Virus record (IMG/VR): IMGVR_UViG_3300024239_000011
Coordinates: 479,036 to 543,035 of that record
DNA from: a virus
Length of the DNA stretch: 64,000 nt
Direction: 5' to 3' (one strand)
Shown: in pieces, positions 1-7,711 of the stretch
How positions within the stretch are numbered: position 1 is the stretch's first letter
Layout of the letters: every line of letters begins with the position of its first letter
Program-made: the position numbers and the translations under genes
The notes under the pieces: generated by a model
Told to the model about the DNA's origin: nothing
Databases searched by the model: none
Seen by the model: only the letters and a program-made list of their open reading frames with translations

Positions 1-289
1 AGACCCACGTTCCCAATCCACCCATGAAGATAACCAGCATAGATACCATCAAGAACCGGAACATCCCGCGAGCAGCGACCAGACACCCAAGGATGAACAT
101 AGGACCGGTATTACTGATTAAATGTCCACGCCCGCCGTGCAGGAAAGGTGAAGCGAAGATTCCCGGAAAAGGATTTGAAGAACCCGGTTTGATACCATAT
201 TGGTCAAGCCGGTGTCCCATGCCCTGGTTAATGAACTCGATTATCCATATCGCGGCAATGAACAGGACAACCGGCGCAAAACGTTTCAT
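1..289 (-). CDS. Rhomboid-family membrane protease, 3' end outside window
   Basis: Reads on the minus strand from an ATG at 289 with a GAGGAC ribosome site and stays open to the window edge (96 residues seen). It begins with a hydrophobic segment (about residues 6-20), then H51-G-G and the motif HLISN (H56, N60). Rhomboids carry an H-x3-N pair in the same place in TM2, and the following hydrophobic segments and GG turn also match. The catalytic GxSG serine lies beyond the window, so activity cannot be judged. Rhomboids cut transmembrane helices inside the membrane and are unusual in phages. The family call rests on motif spacing and hydrophobicity only. Confidence 0.65.
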   Translation of the reverse strand, partial: MKRFAPVVLFIAAIWIIEFINQGMGHRLDQYGIKPGSSNPFPGIFASPFLHGGRGHLISNTGPMFILGCLVAARGMFRFLMVSMLVIFMGGLGTWV

Positions 290-334
290 TCTTTGTCCTC
301 GACTTGAATTTACACCAGTTTCGGTTTAAGCCTT

Positions 335-808
335 TTAGGGAAGGATGTAAACCACTGGCTGAATGTCAGTGAACGAAGTTTCGATGATCTCAGCGATCAC
401 TTCCCATTTCCCGCCCCCTCGGTCGGCACCAATAAGGGGCATGCCGACGCGGGTTCCCATGGTACCTCCGGTTGCGGTATTGACCGCTACCATGTCAGCG
501 TTAATTTTTGCAAAGCAGTCTGCCAGGGCGTCATAGCTGACGTATCGCTTCCCATCATACCCATAGAATTGCTGGGTAATGCAATTTGCAATCATCTTCG
601 AACCGCAATCTGCCCATATTACTTGTCCGAGGTGCAGAACATTACCTTGATCAATGTACGTTTTGCGGTATTCGGTGAAAGCTGGGGGAAAATGGTTTTT
701 AATAGCTAAAGCGACCCCTGACCCTTGCACCCCCATGGAATTGCAACCATGTAAAATGCAATATTCCTCTGCGCGTAACAAATCACCTTCAATATATTCG
801 ATTTTCAT
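335..808 (-). CDS. Macro-domain protein (ADP-ribose / Appr-1''-P processing type)
   Basis: 157 residues, starting at the ATG that overlaps the upstream stop (ATGA, 805-808); the longer reading frame to 946 only runs over the neighbour. Residues GDLL (8-11), HGCN (20-23) and the glycine-rich GVQGSGVA loop (26-33) match the ADP-ribose-binding loops of macro domains of the phage/yeast Poa1p type. Such proteins bind or hydrolyse ADP-ribose-1''-phosphate or ADP-ribosyl groups. Last gene of a minus-strand run with the GroES-like gene. Two ADP-ribosyltransferase-like proteins elsewhere in the window (30729 and 41725) give it a possible partner. Confidence 0.75.
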   Translation of the reverse strand: MKIEYIEGDLLRAEEYCILHGCNSMGVQGSGVALAIKNHFPPAFTEYRKTYIDQGNVLHLGQVIWADCGSKMIANCITQQFYGYDGKRYVSYDALADCFAKINADMVAVNTATGGTMGTRVGMPLIGADRGGGKWEVIAEIIETSFTDIQPVVYILP

Positions 809-1224
809 GCCCATAACCTGAATAGAGTGGCATCGCGTTTGTTGTCGAATGCCACTATGGTGTGCCGTGTCATGGGACCGCCGGTCGCCGGGGCATAGGC
901 GACAACGGCAATTTCGGCAGTGCCGGTGATTCGTACATCCAACCATGCCCTGAAAGCGTCGGTGCGGTCTTCCATGCCGTCAACTGTAACATAGGTGGAT
1001 GGTTCAAACGAAAAAAGAAATGGGGTGATCCGGGCAAGCATAACTTTGACCGTATCAATGTTAGGGAAGTATTTGTATGTATAGGATGTTGTACTGATGT
1101 CTGGTACAAGACCAGTCAAGCCGAGGTCGCGTAGCAAAATACGACGACACTCGGCTTGAAAATCTAGAGCTTGCTGGGGAACCCAAGCAGGATTTCTTGG
1201 GAGATACAGGCGGTACTCAGTCAC
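805..1224 (-). CDS. Hypothetical protein, 139 aa
   Basis: Not recognised. It appears to start at GTG (1222-1224), which overlaps the stop of the GroES-like gene as GTGA, with GAGGGTGT just upstream, and its own stop overlaps the macro-domain start. This points to translational coupling across three genes. The product is soluble-looking, with no signal peptide or membrane segment. Confidence 0.7.
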   Translation of the reverse strand: MTEYRLYLPRNPAWVPQQALDFQAECRRILLRDLGLTGLVPDISTTSYTYKYFPNIDTVKVMLARITPFLFSFEPSTYVTVDGMEDRTDAFRAWLDVRITGTAEIAVVAYAPATGGPMTRHTIVAFDNKRDATLFRLWA

Positions 1225-1544
1225 ACACCCTCGGGATTTTCGTCCGCCACAACCAATACGCCTTCCGGATACTTGATGCGTTGGATGTCTTTTTCACCCT
1301 CGGAAGTCTGAACTTTGACCCGGTAGGTCCACTGACCATGTTCAACCAAAACCCAGTTACCGGGATGAATATCTGTTATATTCGCCCCTACCGCATAGAC
1401 CTTGGCCCAACGTGGTCTAACACCCGTATCACGACCATTATCATCCAAACGGATAATGCCATTGACCAGTTTTTCACCCACATCCATATTCTCGACTAGA
1501 ACATGGTTGCGCAGTGGGGTAACGTCACCAGAAATGGTTTGCAT
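1221..1544 (-). CDS. GroES-like co-chaperonin (T4 gp31 type)
   Basis: 107 residues, close to the usual GroES/gp31 length. The N-terminal PLRNHVLVE strand, the GVRPRWAKVYAVGAN segment and the GNWVLVEHGQW strand follow the GroES beta-barrel order. Between residues 22 and 45 is the stretch where GroES has its mobile GroEL-binding loop (GIIRLDDNGRDTG). T4 gp31 replaces GroES so that the host GroEL cage can fold the major capsid protein, and the same role is likely here. The start overlaps the previous stop as TAATG. Confidence 0.75.
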   Translation of the reverse strand: MQTISGDVTPLRNHVLVENMDVGEKLVNGIIRLDDNGRDTGVRPRWAKVYAVGANITDIHPGNWVLVEHGQWTYRVKVQTSEGEKDIQRIKYPEGVLVVADENPEGV

Positions 1545-2068
1545 TAGTCCTTCTCCACTATTTTTCTAGTGCGAGCAGGTTTACGCACGGTTTCCTGCTC
1601 GTCAAACTCATCCTCTATATCAGAGGTCAGGGGGTCGCGTGCAATTTTATTCTGCTGGGCAAATTGTTCAACAAGTTCTGCTTGCCGTGCGAGTTGAGCC
1701 GCACGGGTTTCTGCGAAGATTTGTTCAGGTGTTTTGAATTCAATATCCGGTGCATTCTGTTGTTGATTACGAAAGAAATTTGGATCAGCCGCATAAACAC
1801 GCGATCCATCGGCAACCAATGGGGCATCCGGAATTGCAAGCATCTGCTCACGTTCGCGCAAATTAACATGGCGAACAGACCGGGCATTACTTCGATGATA
1901 TTCTTCCGCAATTTGCTCACGAGAATGGACAACCTCACCGCCACGCCCGATAATATCACCGCGTGCATTCATCCGAGCATTGCCGAGCGCAGGTTCCTTT
2001 GCGTTCTGGGTACGTAACGTATCTATGTCAATCGGAATACCGCGCATGGTACGATGAACAATTTTCAT
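1544..2068 (-). CDS. Conserved T4-like phage protein of unknown role, 174 aa
   Basis: Not assigned. The N-terminal part (PALGNARMNARGDIIGRGGE, residues 26-45) resembles a segment I associate with T4-like myoviruses, but that is memory, not a search. The C-terminus is charged and Gln-rich and may form a helix. It is the first gene after a TATAAATA late promoter (2104-2111), which suggests late, possibly virion, expression. Confidence 0.65.
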   Translation of the reverse strand: MKIVHRTMRGIPIDIDTLRTQNAKEPALGNARMNARGDIIGRGGEVVHSREQIAEEYHRSNARSVRHVNLREREQMLAIPDAPLVADGSRVYAADPNFFRNQQQNAPDIEFKTPEQIFAETRAAQLARQAELVEQFAQQNKIARDPLTSDIEDEFDEQETVRKPARTRKIVEKD

Positions 2069-2103
2069 TCTATAACTCCCGCTAATCTGATACCAGATGT
2101 CCT

Positions 2104-2111
2104 TATTTATA
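2104..2111 (-). promoter_or_regulatory. T4-type late promoter TATAAATA
   Basis: A perfect TATAAATA on the minus strand, 36 bp before the start codon of the gene at 1544-2068. A short hairpin (ATCTG/CAGAT) lies in the leader, and GCGGGAG serves as ribosome site. Confidence 0.7.
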
Positions 2112-2140
2112 TTCTGGAAATAGCAGGTTTTATACTTATA

Positions 2141-2662
2141 CTACTTAAGGAATTCGTGGATATCTAAATCATAGCGGAGTGAGTTGATTTTATGCACGCC
2201 GATGAGAAATAGAACATACGATGCAACCGAACTACCACGACCAACACCCCAAACTATGTTGTTCTTGCGCAAGGTATCCACAAGATAGATCATGAGGCGC
2301 AGAAGATCAGTTAAGTCGCGTTCCTCATACATAGTCATTTCTTCGTGAACACGAATACGTTCACTATCAGTTTTGCACCGTGACAAAACATACTCGCGGA
2401 CATTGATGCTGCGGTAAGGTTCTGGGGTAAACCATTCAAGCCGCTCGATGGGTTTATCCATCGACGGATCGTAGATATTCAATGGACGATAAACATTGTT
2501 ATGAAGTCGTGCGAACTGATTGAATAATTCCGCATCGCTGGAATGTTCAACGGTCAGCCCTTCGATATTTGCATTCCCTGAGTACATCAGATCGAAAAGA
2601 CCGGAACCGTCAAAAACAACGGTTCCGGTATCGGTTACGTGGCGACCTTTAAGTGTCAGCAT
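2141..2662 (-). CDS. Short DnaE-like protein (C-family polymerase palm fragment)
   Basis: 173 residues from the ATG at 2662; the frame extends to a TTG at 2698 inside the upstream gene. The C-terminal block WGVGRGSSVASYV followed by LFLIGV and LRYDLDIHEFL closely follows the DNA polymerase III alpha motif GRGSxxxSLVAYxLGI-DPLxYxLxFERFL. The rest of a DnaE (PHP domain, catalytic aspartates, fingers) is absent, so it cannot be a complete polymerase. It could be a relic or a domain reused as a regulator or binding protein. The link to DnaE is by motif. Confidence 0.55.
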   Translation of the reverse strand: MLTLKGRHVTDTGTVVFDGSGLFDLMYSGNANIEGLTVEHSSDAELFNQFARLHNNVYRPLNIYDPSMDKPIERLEWFTPEPYRSINVREYVLSRCKTDSERIRVHEEMTMYEERDLTDLLRLMIYLVDTLRKNNIVWGVGRGSSVASYVLFLIGVHKINSLRYDLDIHEFLK

Positions 2663-2672
2663 TGTTCTCAGA

Positions 2673-3317
2673 TCAGTCGTCTTTTTTCGTCCCGTCAATA
2701 ACGGTGGGGCGAAATGTGGGGCGAATCACTTCTGCTTTTTTTGGTGCAGCAGGCTCATGGAATTCGAATTGTACGAACCAGTGCGGGCGTTGGTCAATTT
2801 TATCCTTGTTACGTGGACGCACATCACGGGTGGTCGCATCAGGACGCATCCACCATGAATGTTCAAAGTACCGACGCGGACCAAGCCACTCTTCTGCCGT
2901 GGGAAGGTAGGCAACCGCGTCACCACCGAAGGTGAATTCCAGACCACCCGTATCGCTAGTCATTTGGACAATACCAAAGTGAACTCCCCGCTCTGATATC
3001 GCATTCATTTTCGCCTGGAATACCATTGTCAGCCATTCTTCAGACGGCTCGAACGGACAAACGACGAGGTTATTTGCAGACTGACGGAACGCTTTGTCTG
3101 CCCATTTGTTATCAACAAAATAGAAGACGCTGTTACCAATAATATAGTCGAAGAAATAATCCACTTTGGCGAACGCAAGGTTCACGTCATTATCCCCTGC
3201 TTCCTCAGTCACGATGACTTCAGCTTTCAGGGTCCACAAGGTCGGGAAAATGTTGCGTCCAATCACCTTAATGCCGCGAAATTCGGTCTTATACGTAATG
3301 GAGAAATCGTCGCTCAT
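2673..3317 (-). CDS. Hypothetical protein, 214 aa
   Basis: Not recognised. The ATG at 3317 (MSDDFS) is preferred over the one at 3344 because a purine-rich AAAGA stretch precedes it. Aromatic-rich, mixed alpha/beta, with a Lys-rich C-terminus. Its stop overlaps the region before the DnaE-like gene, so the two are probably co-transcribed. Confidence 0.6.
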   Translation of the reverse strand: MSDDFSITYKTEFRGIKVIGRNIFPTLWTLKAEVIVTEEAGDNDVNLAFAKVDYFFDYIIGNSVFYFVDNKWADKAFRQSANNLVVCPFEPSEEWLTMVFQAKMNAISERGVHFGIVQMTSDTGGLEFTFGGDAVAYLPTAEEWLGPRRYFEHSWWMRPDATTRDVRPRNKDKIDQRPHWFVQFEFHEPAAPKKAEVIRPTFRPTVIDGTKKDD

Positions 3318-3480
3318 ATGTTGTCTTTCTTTCGATAGTACCATGGCGTGTAGCTCAAGGGACAGATGTCGTCATGATCAAACCGCGTGTCGAAATCGAC
3401 GGCTGGTGAACGGGGAAAGACCCATACAGATTAGCTGGACACAAAATGGTAGTTTTGCGTAACCCATTGCCTATTATCTG

Positions 3481-3488
3481 TATTTATA
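3481..3488 (-). promoter_or_regulatory. T4-type late promoter TATAAATA
   Basis: Perfect TATAAATA on the minus strand upstream of the 2673-3317 gene, leaving an unusually long leader of about 160 nt. The leader (3318-3480) contains no gene I can support. Confidence 0.65.
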
Positions 3489-3510
3489 GGGTGTTTGTCC
3501 TGTCACTATA

Positions 3511-3792
3511 TCAGCCTTTAATCTCGAAATCCTTGCGGGCTTTCTCCATCTTCAACGCACGCTCTTTTTCTTGACGTTCCATTTCCTTACGGAGACGGTC
3601 GTTCGCTAAATCATAGAGTTCATTGGCCAGCATTCGAAGCTGGTTAATCATTTGCGTGTTCCCTGTCCCTTGAGCATACACCATACGCTTGTTTAGTTCA
3701 GAGATTTTTTCATGGATTTTGTCGATACTGAGGTTAGTCAAGTCCTCATTATGTTCTGCCATCCAAATCTCTGCCAAAAACGGATGCAGCAT
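3511..3792 (-). CDS. Small coiled-coil protein, 93 aa
   Basis: Start chosen at the ATG with a near-perfect GGGGAGGTG site (3792), not the longer frame to 3876. From residue 20 on it is highly helical and charged (heptad-like IDKIHEKISELNKRM, then RLRKEMERQEKERALKMEK). Such short helical proteins occur among T4-like tail and neck accessory proteins, but no specific match can be claimed. Divergent from the homing endonuclease at 3912 and served by the minus-strand late promoter inside the shared module. Confidence 0.65.
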   Translation of the reverse strand: MLHPFLAEIWMAEHNEDLTNLSIDKIHEKISELNKRMVYAQGTGNTQMINQLRMLANELYDLANDRLRKEMERQEKERALKMEKARKDFEIKG

Positions 3793-3820
3793 TTTGCACC
3801 TCCCCGTCAACTTAAAACCA

Positions 3821-3899
3821 CTAAATAAGAACGGTAATCGAATCGGACCAACGATTCGAAACCTTCGCGGAGACAAAGGCTGTCCCGTTCTCTATTTAG
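3821..3899. promoter_or_regulatory. Two-promoter hairpin module before homing endonuclease (copy 1)
   Basis: CTAAATA at 3821-3827 faces right toward the endonuclease and TATTTAG at 3893-3899 faces left toward the 3511-3792 gene. Between them in endonuclease sense lie ACGG-TAAT, a perfect 7-bp hairpin (3839-3845 with 3852-3858), AAA, a second short hairpin and GGCTGTCCC. The outer arms pair (CTAAATA with TATTTAG, then AGAACGG with CCGTTCT). The same architecture recurs at 37311-37405 and 63739-63820. Confidence 0.7.
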
Positions 3900-3911
3900 C
3901 GGAGAAAAATC

Positions 3912-4835
3912 ATGCCTAAGGGCAATCCCTTTACAACAGAAATGTTCATCGAGAAATGTCGCCATATTCATGGTGATCGTTATGATTATTCTCTAGTAGA
4001 GTATAAGAACGCACAGGAGAAGGTCAAAATTATTTGCCTCGCCCATGGTGTGTTTGTGATGTACGCGAAACATCATACACGTGGGCATGGATGTCCTGAA
4101 TGTGGTAAAATTTCTACAGGAAAGAAGAAAAGACTTGATTTGCCGGAATTTCTAACGAAAGCCAAATCAATTCACGGTGATCGGTATGATTATTCATTAG
4201 TCGTCTACGAGACTGCTAAAGTACCCGTTGAAATTATTTGTCCGATCCATGGAAGTTTCTGGCAAACCCCTGATTGTCACATTGGTTTAAAAGAATCAGG
4301 TTGTAGCAAATGCAGCGGTATGTTCAAAAAAGATACACAGTATTTTATCGAACAAGCTAAATTGATACATGGTGATACTTACGATTATTCAAAAGTTGTT
4401 TATCAAACCGTAAAAGATCAAGTAGAAATTATTTGTCGAATGCATGGAAGTTTTTTACAAACCCCGGATAGTCATCTAAATACAAAAAGTGGATGTCCGC
4501 GATGCGTTTCTCTAATATCTGATCAAGAAACTGCATGGTTAAATCATCTTGGAATCCCCAATGATCCCACTCATAGGCAGGTATATCTCAGGCTAGATGA
4601 TGGGTCGCGAATCCACGCAGACGGGTATGTTGCGTCAACTAATACCATTTATGAATATTATGGTGACTATTACCACGGGAACCCAAATGTGTATGATCAT
4701 CGAAAAATGAATACGACGTGTAAAAAGACCTTTGGTGAATTACACGAGCGTACCATAAAACGAGAAGAACGGATATTACGCTCCGGGTACAAGCTTGTAA
4801 CTATGTGGGAAGCACAATGGAAGAGTGGCGGCTAA
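3912..4835 (+). CDS. Homing endonuclease, zinc repeats plus Vsr-like nuclease domain
   Basis: 307 residues. Three tandem ~55-residue repeats (about 8-62, 70-125, 135-185) of the form FIEKxxxIHGDxYDYS...HGxF...H...GCxxC, a DNA-binding module seen in phage homing endonucleases. The C-terminus (about 195-305: HADGYV, IYEYYGDYYHGNP, GYKLVTMWE) resembles Vsr/EDxHD-type homing nucleases with a restriction-endonuclease fold. Lower GC than its neighbours, as expected of a mobile gene. Start fixed by GCGGAG seven bases upstream. It ends at a strong terminator. Confidence 0.75.
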   Translation: MPKGNPFTTEMFIEKCRHIHGDRYDYSLVEYKNAQEKVKIICLAHGVFVMYAKHHTRGHGCPECGKISTGKKKRLDLPEFLTKAKSIHGDRYDYSLVVYETAKVPVEIICPIHGSFWQTPDCHIGLKESGCSKCSGMFKKDTQYFIEQAKLIHGDTYDYSKVVYQTVKDQVEIICRMHGSFLQTPDSHLNTKSGCPRCVSLISDQETAWLNHLGIPNDPTHRQVYLRLDDGSRIHADGYVASTNTIYEYYGDYYHGNPNVYDHRKMNTTCKKTFGELHERTIKREERILRSGYKLVTMWEAQWKSGG

Positions 4836-4850
4836 ACGCCGCCACTTTCT
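4824..4850 (+). terminator. Intrinsic terminator after homing endonuclease
   Basis: 9-bp GC-rich perfect stem AGTGGCGGC/GCCGCCACT with a 5-nt loop, followed by TTTCTATTT; the stem overlaps the stop codon of the gene. Confidence 0.85.
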
Positions 4851-4852
4851 AT

Positions 4853-5272
4853 TTAAATATCTCCTTCGGCACGATTCTCCGAACGTTCAATAGAAAATCC
4901 ACCCGGATACCGAGCCGAGAGTTTATTGACGTTCTTTATTATTACGTCTTCCATTGAAATGCCCAGAGCGATACATCCATTCATTGCATACCATAGAACG
5001 TCACTTAATTCACTACAAAGATGGGCATGAAGGTCGGCGGTCATGGGCTTGCCATGAAAAAAAACCTTTTTCATGATGCCCAAAAATTCACCACTTTCAT
5101 CATTCAACCCGATTGCAGCAGTGGTGAGACGGGAAATCTGCCCGCCCATACCAACGGCGGCAAATTCGGTTTTGAGGGCAGCAAGGCGCTCGAACCAAGC
5201 GTCATCGTTCTTGCTGGCTTCGCTGGTTACACCGTCAACAAATGTGGCGTACTGAGTAAGGATATCGGACAA
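4853..5272 (-). CDS. MazG-like nucleotide pyrophosphohydrolase
   Basis: 139 residues. The helical signature GLNDESGEF ... ELSDVLWY ... RYPGGF and the final SENR are those of MazG-type all-alpha NTP pyrophosphohydrolases, whose acidic residues bind Mg2+ and hydrolyse (d)NTPs to monophosphates. The frame opens with TTG (5270-5272), with AGGAG eight bases upstream and no in-frame ATG nearby, so a TTG start is likely. A second MazG-like protein lies at 54337. Confidence 0.75.
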   Translation of the reverse strand: MSDILTQYATFVDGVTSEASKNDDAWFERLAALKTEFAAVGMGGQISRLTTAAIGLNDESGEFLGIMKKVFFHGKPMTADLHAHLCSELSDVLWYAMNGCIALGISMEDVIIKNVNKLSARYPGGFSIERSENRAEGDI

Positions 5273-5339
5273 GGAAGCTTCTCCTGTTCATGGAATGTTC
5301 TCATGAGAAACTACCGCCGGGTTCTCGGTGTGGTCAATT

Positions 5340-5582
5340 TTATTTGTTCTTTGTGAATGCCGGATTACCAACTTTATGAAGATGACCACAGTTTGCACAA
5401 TAGAACTCAATCGTGCGGAAGATCATGTTCGATAAATTGAAATTTGCTTTGGTGAGGCAATGTGGGCAGGTAAATTGGAGTTCACCCATCAAGATATCGA
5501 GACCTTGTGGTGGCTTGATATACTTAGGCTTTGTGCCCTTTTTTCCCAATTCCGATGTACCCGGAAACTGGATCACCTTCAT
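5340..5582 (-). CDS. Small zinc-ribbon protein, 80 aa
   Basis: CPHC at residues 39-42 and CANC at 62-65 make one four-cysteine zinc ribbon; the N-terminus is basic. ATG preceded by TAGGAGG. Zinc ribbons of this size often bind nucleic acid or a polymerase, but no specific role is evident. Confidence 0.7.
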   Translation of the reverse strand: MKVIQFPGTSELGKKGTKPKYIKPPQGLDILMGELQFTCPHCLTKANFNLSNMIFRTIEFYCANCGHLHKVGNPAFTKNK

Positions 5583-5623
5583 GGCATCCTCCTATGTTCC
5601 GGTTACGCAAAAACTACCGTACA

Positions 5624-5630
5624 TATTTAG
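5624..5630 (-). promoter_or_regulatory. Late promoter CTAAATA with adjacent hairpin
   Basis: CTAAATA on the minus strand, about 40 bp before the 5340-5582 gene. TATGT inside the promoter can pair with ACATA immediately before the AGGAGG ribosome site. Confidence 0.6.
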
Positions 5631-5641
5631 TGTCCGGGTAC

Positions 5642-5669
5642 TTGACTTATCAGCGGTTATCTCTAATAT
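5642..5669 (+). promoter_or_regulatory. Host-type promoter TTGACT-N16-TAATAT
   Basis: -35 TTGACT at 5642-5647 and -10 TAATAT at 5664-5669, 24 bp before the start of the 5694 gene and divergent from the late promoter at 5624. Confidence 0.6.
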
Positions 5670-5693
5670 AGGCAGACGGATGGAGGAAATCAG

Positions 5694-6086
5694 ATGGGTG
5701 ATTCGGTTCAGGCTGTTCCTCTGGACGCGCTCAAGGAATTGTGCAATCCATTCGATGGCATCTGTTGGCGGGGTCTGGAAAAACCGGTCACCCGACAGGA
5801 AATCGCCGCTGCGCTGGCATCTAATACGCTGTTAGCCCCGGATGGTTCTTCGACGTTGACCCTGGACCGTGCTGGGCATATTGCTCGCATTGCGTGGTTC
5901 GTCGTTCATGGATGGACCGACCATATCGAAATCGATGTTGGGGTTCCATCTATGGGCTGTTACGTTCAATGGCCGGTCGAAGACGGCAACCACCGATATG
6001 CAGCGGCAATCTATCGTGATGATGCGACGATTGCTGCTGAAATCTCGGGGTCACTGAACTATGCTGAAGAGATCGGTTTGTTTTAA
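5694..6086 (+). CDS. ParB/sulfiredoxin-like small protein, 130 aa
   Basis: The segment VEDGNHRYAAAI (about residues 95-106) matches the DGNHR-x-A motif of ParB/Srx-type nucleotide-binding domains. The rest shows no recognisable DNA-binding part. GGAGG sits 7 bases before the ATG. Its end overlaps the end of the convergent gene at 6083. Possibly a stand-alone ParB-fold enzyme; exact function unknown. Confidence 0.55.
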   Translation: MGDSVQAVPLDALKELCNPFDGICWRGLEKPVTRQEIAAALASNTLLAPDGSSTLTLDRAGHIARIAWFVVHGWTDHIEIDVGVPSMGCYVQWPVEDGNHRYAAAIYRDDATIAAEISGSLNYAEEIGLF

Positions 6087-6697
6087 AGCTTGCGCCCGCT
6101 GAAATAATGCGTCAAGTGGCTCTTGCAATACGGCAAGATTGCCTTGATGCGGATATTATGGGTGCCTTCCGACGCCAGTTTCAATTCAATGGTTGAATTG
6201 TTTTCCACGATCACTTTACGGATAGAAGAGTCGTGTCCATTAATTTCCATGGTTGACGGGTCGGTTTCGCTAAAGCGAGGACGCATATTTTTTACTGACA
6301 ATTCACTGACATCGGAAACCAATTTCTTTTGATCGTCAACCACCGCAACTTTGAATTTGAGAACGTTTGTGTGGCTGTAGTAGCTTTCGCTGGCTTCATC
6401 ATAAAACGTACCATCCTCGGGAATCAGTGATATCCCCTCATATCGAATTGCGTTGTTCCCTTCATCAAGGAACGCGAACATTGACCAATTCGAGCAAACC
6501 ACCTTCAGTGACTTGTACAAATCTTTGTGAATGCGTCCGAGCAGTTTCACCTTCAGCCGAGGGTCTGGAAAATTAATGTTCTCAATCGGAAGTAGAAACC
6601 CAAAGAGCATGGTTATCCGGTTTCTCTCGGTTGGGTCGTATACCACCCAATAGAAACTGTCAGGGTTGTATTTCGGGTTGGAGGTGAATTCAACCAT
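6083..6697 (-). CDS. Hypothetical protein, 204 aa
   Basis: Not recognised. Beta-rich, no membrane segment or cysteine motif. The start overlaps the end of the U32-like gene, so it is probably co-translated with it as the last gene of the tail-fibre-side operon. Confidence 0.65.
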   Translation of the reverse strand: MVEFTSNPKYNPDSFYWVVYDPTERNRITMLFGFLLPIENINFPDPRLKVKLLGRIHKDLYKSLKVVCSNWSMFAFLDEGNNAIRYEGISLIPEDGTFYDEASESYYSHTNVLKFKVAVVDDQKKLVSDVSELSVKNMRPRFSETDPSTMEINGHDSSIRKVIVENNSTIELKLASEGTHNIRIKAILPYCKSHLTHYFSGRKL

Positions 6698-7703
6698 TCC
6701 CTTTCTCCTTCAGAATGGTTTCGAAGACCTTATCACAAAAATTGCAAGTGACGCACTGATTTCGACATGTTGAAACCTTCTCGGAATACCCAAGGGTTTC
6801 AAGATCGCTGAAGTAAATCGTCCGGTAGCCCACGTGATGGGTGGTGGCGAAAAAATCGTACAAGCTGAACGAAGAGTTTCCATACATGTACGCGGTTACC
6901 AGTGTTTTCAGGCGTTTCTTGTCGATCATACGTCCGACAATCTTTACGCTGTCGGCATATGGCTCAAACAATTTCAGCCCAGCAGGCGTGATAAAGGGGC
7001 TTTTGAGGGTGTCAGCCGGGTTACGTTGGTAGTGCATCGTACAGAGGTGGTTCTTGTGCCACATCTGAAGTTCCTGTACTTCGGCTGGCTGTTGTTTCGG
7101 ATACTGGCTGATCAAATTGTCGCAGTGCTGTTTCCACACACAGGACGGTAAGCAACCTTCATTTGCCATCACCGTCAGGGTGATGTTGCGTTCCTTGGTC
7201 CACTCATGGACACGCTGAAGTTCTTCGAGGTTGCGGTTGATCGCCCTGTCGAGGATAAAATGCCGCAGACCAATGTTCTCGAAGCAGAACTTGACGCTTT
7301 CAAGCGTGCCTATCTTGTTGTTGGTGCTGGTTTTCACAACCATCGGCGGGAGGTTGCCAAAGAACGTCTCGTCGCGCAACAGAACGGTGTTGTTAAACGT
7401 GATGACTTCACATCCTTCGCGCCAGACTGAATAGAACAGGCGCAACATATGATCCACGCCCGAAGCACTGTAGATGTCGTTATCATAAACAGCGGAATTG
7501 ACAACATAATTCAATTTGATACCAAAATCATCTTTGATCCGCTTTATCTCATCCCAGTATTCGGGGGAGAATTTGATGTCGCGGTTGCTGATCGATTTTG
7601 AAGGATCGCTGAAATAGATATCGTCTATTTTTAGACGAGTGTCGTCGGGAAGCTCCGTAATTATATCATATAACCCCGGTGCGTAAGGAAGTGAATACTT
7701 CAT
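6690..7703 (-). CDS. U32-peptidase-like / Fe-S TIM-barrel protein
   Basis: 337 residues. The core ILDRAINRNLEEL followed by ANEGCLPSCVWKQHC resembles the NExCxPxC...H stretch of U32-family proteins (UbiU/UbiV/RlhA-like), which hold an Fe-S cluster and act in oxygen-independent hydroxylations. A further cluster CRNQCVTCNFC sits at the C-terminus (about 315-328). Cysteines are ample for one or two Fe-S clusters. It lies next to tail-fibre genes; why is unclear. A radical-SAM relative was considered, but the CxxxCxxC motif is not N-terminal. Confidence 0.5.
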   Translation of the reverse strand: MKYSLPYAPGLYDIITELPDDTRLKIDDIYFSDPSKSISNRDIKFSPEYWDEIKRIKDDFGIKLNYVVNSAVYDNDIYSASGVDHMLRLFYSVWREGCEVITFNNTVLLRDETFFGNLPPMVVKTSTNNKIGTLESVKFCFENIGLRHFILDRAINRNLEELQRVHEWTKERNITLTVMANEGCLPSCVWKQHCDNLISQYPKQQPAEVQELQMWHKNHLCTMHYQRNPADTLKSPFITPAGLKLFEPYADSVKIVGRMIDKKRLKTLVTAYMYGNSSFSLYDFFATTHHVGYRTIYFSDLETLGYSEKVSTCRNQCVTCNFCDKVFETILKEKGNG

Positions 7704-7711
7704 AATTGCCT

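Noticed and set aside
24-329. Plus-strand 101-codon frame at the window start
   Set aside because: Overlaps the rhomboid-like gene on the other strand, low-complexity basic composition, no ribosome site.
3345-3480. tRNA-like stretch (GTGTAGCTC ... GTCGAAATCGAC) on the plus strand
   Set aside because: No acceptor stem or D-stem partner could be formed, and the anticodon arm is not plausible; treated as the leader of the 2673-3317 gene.
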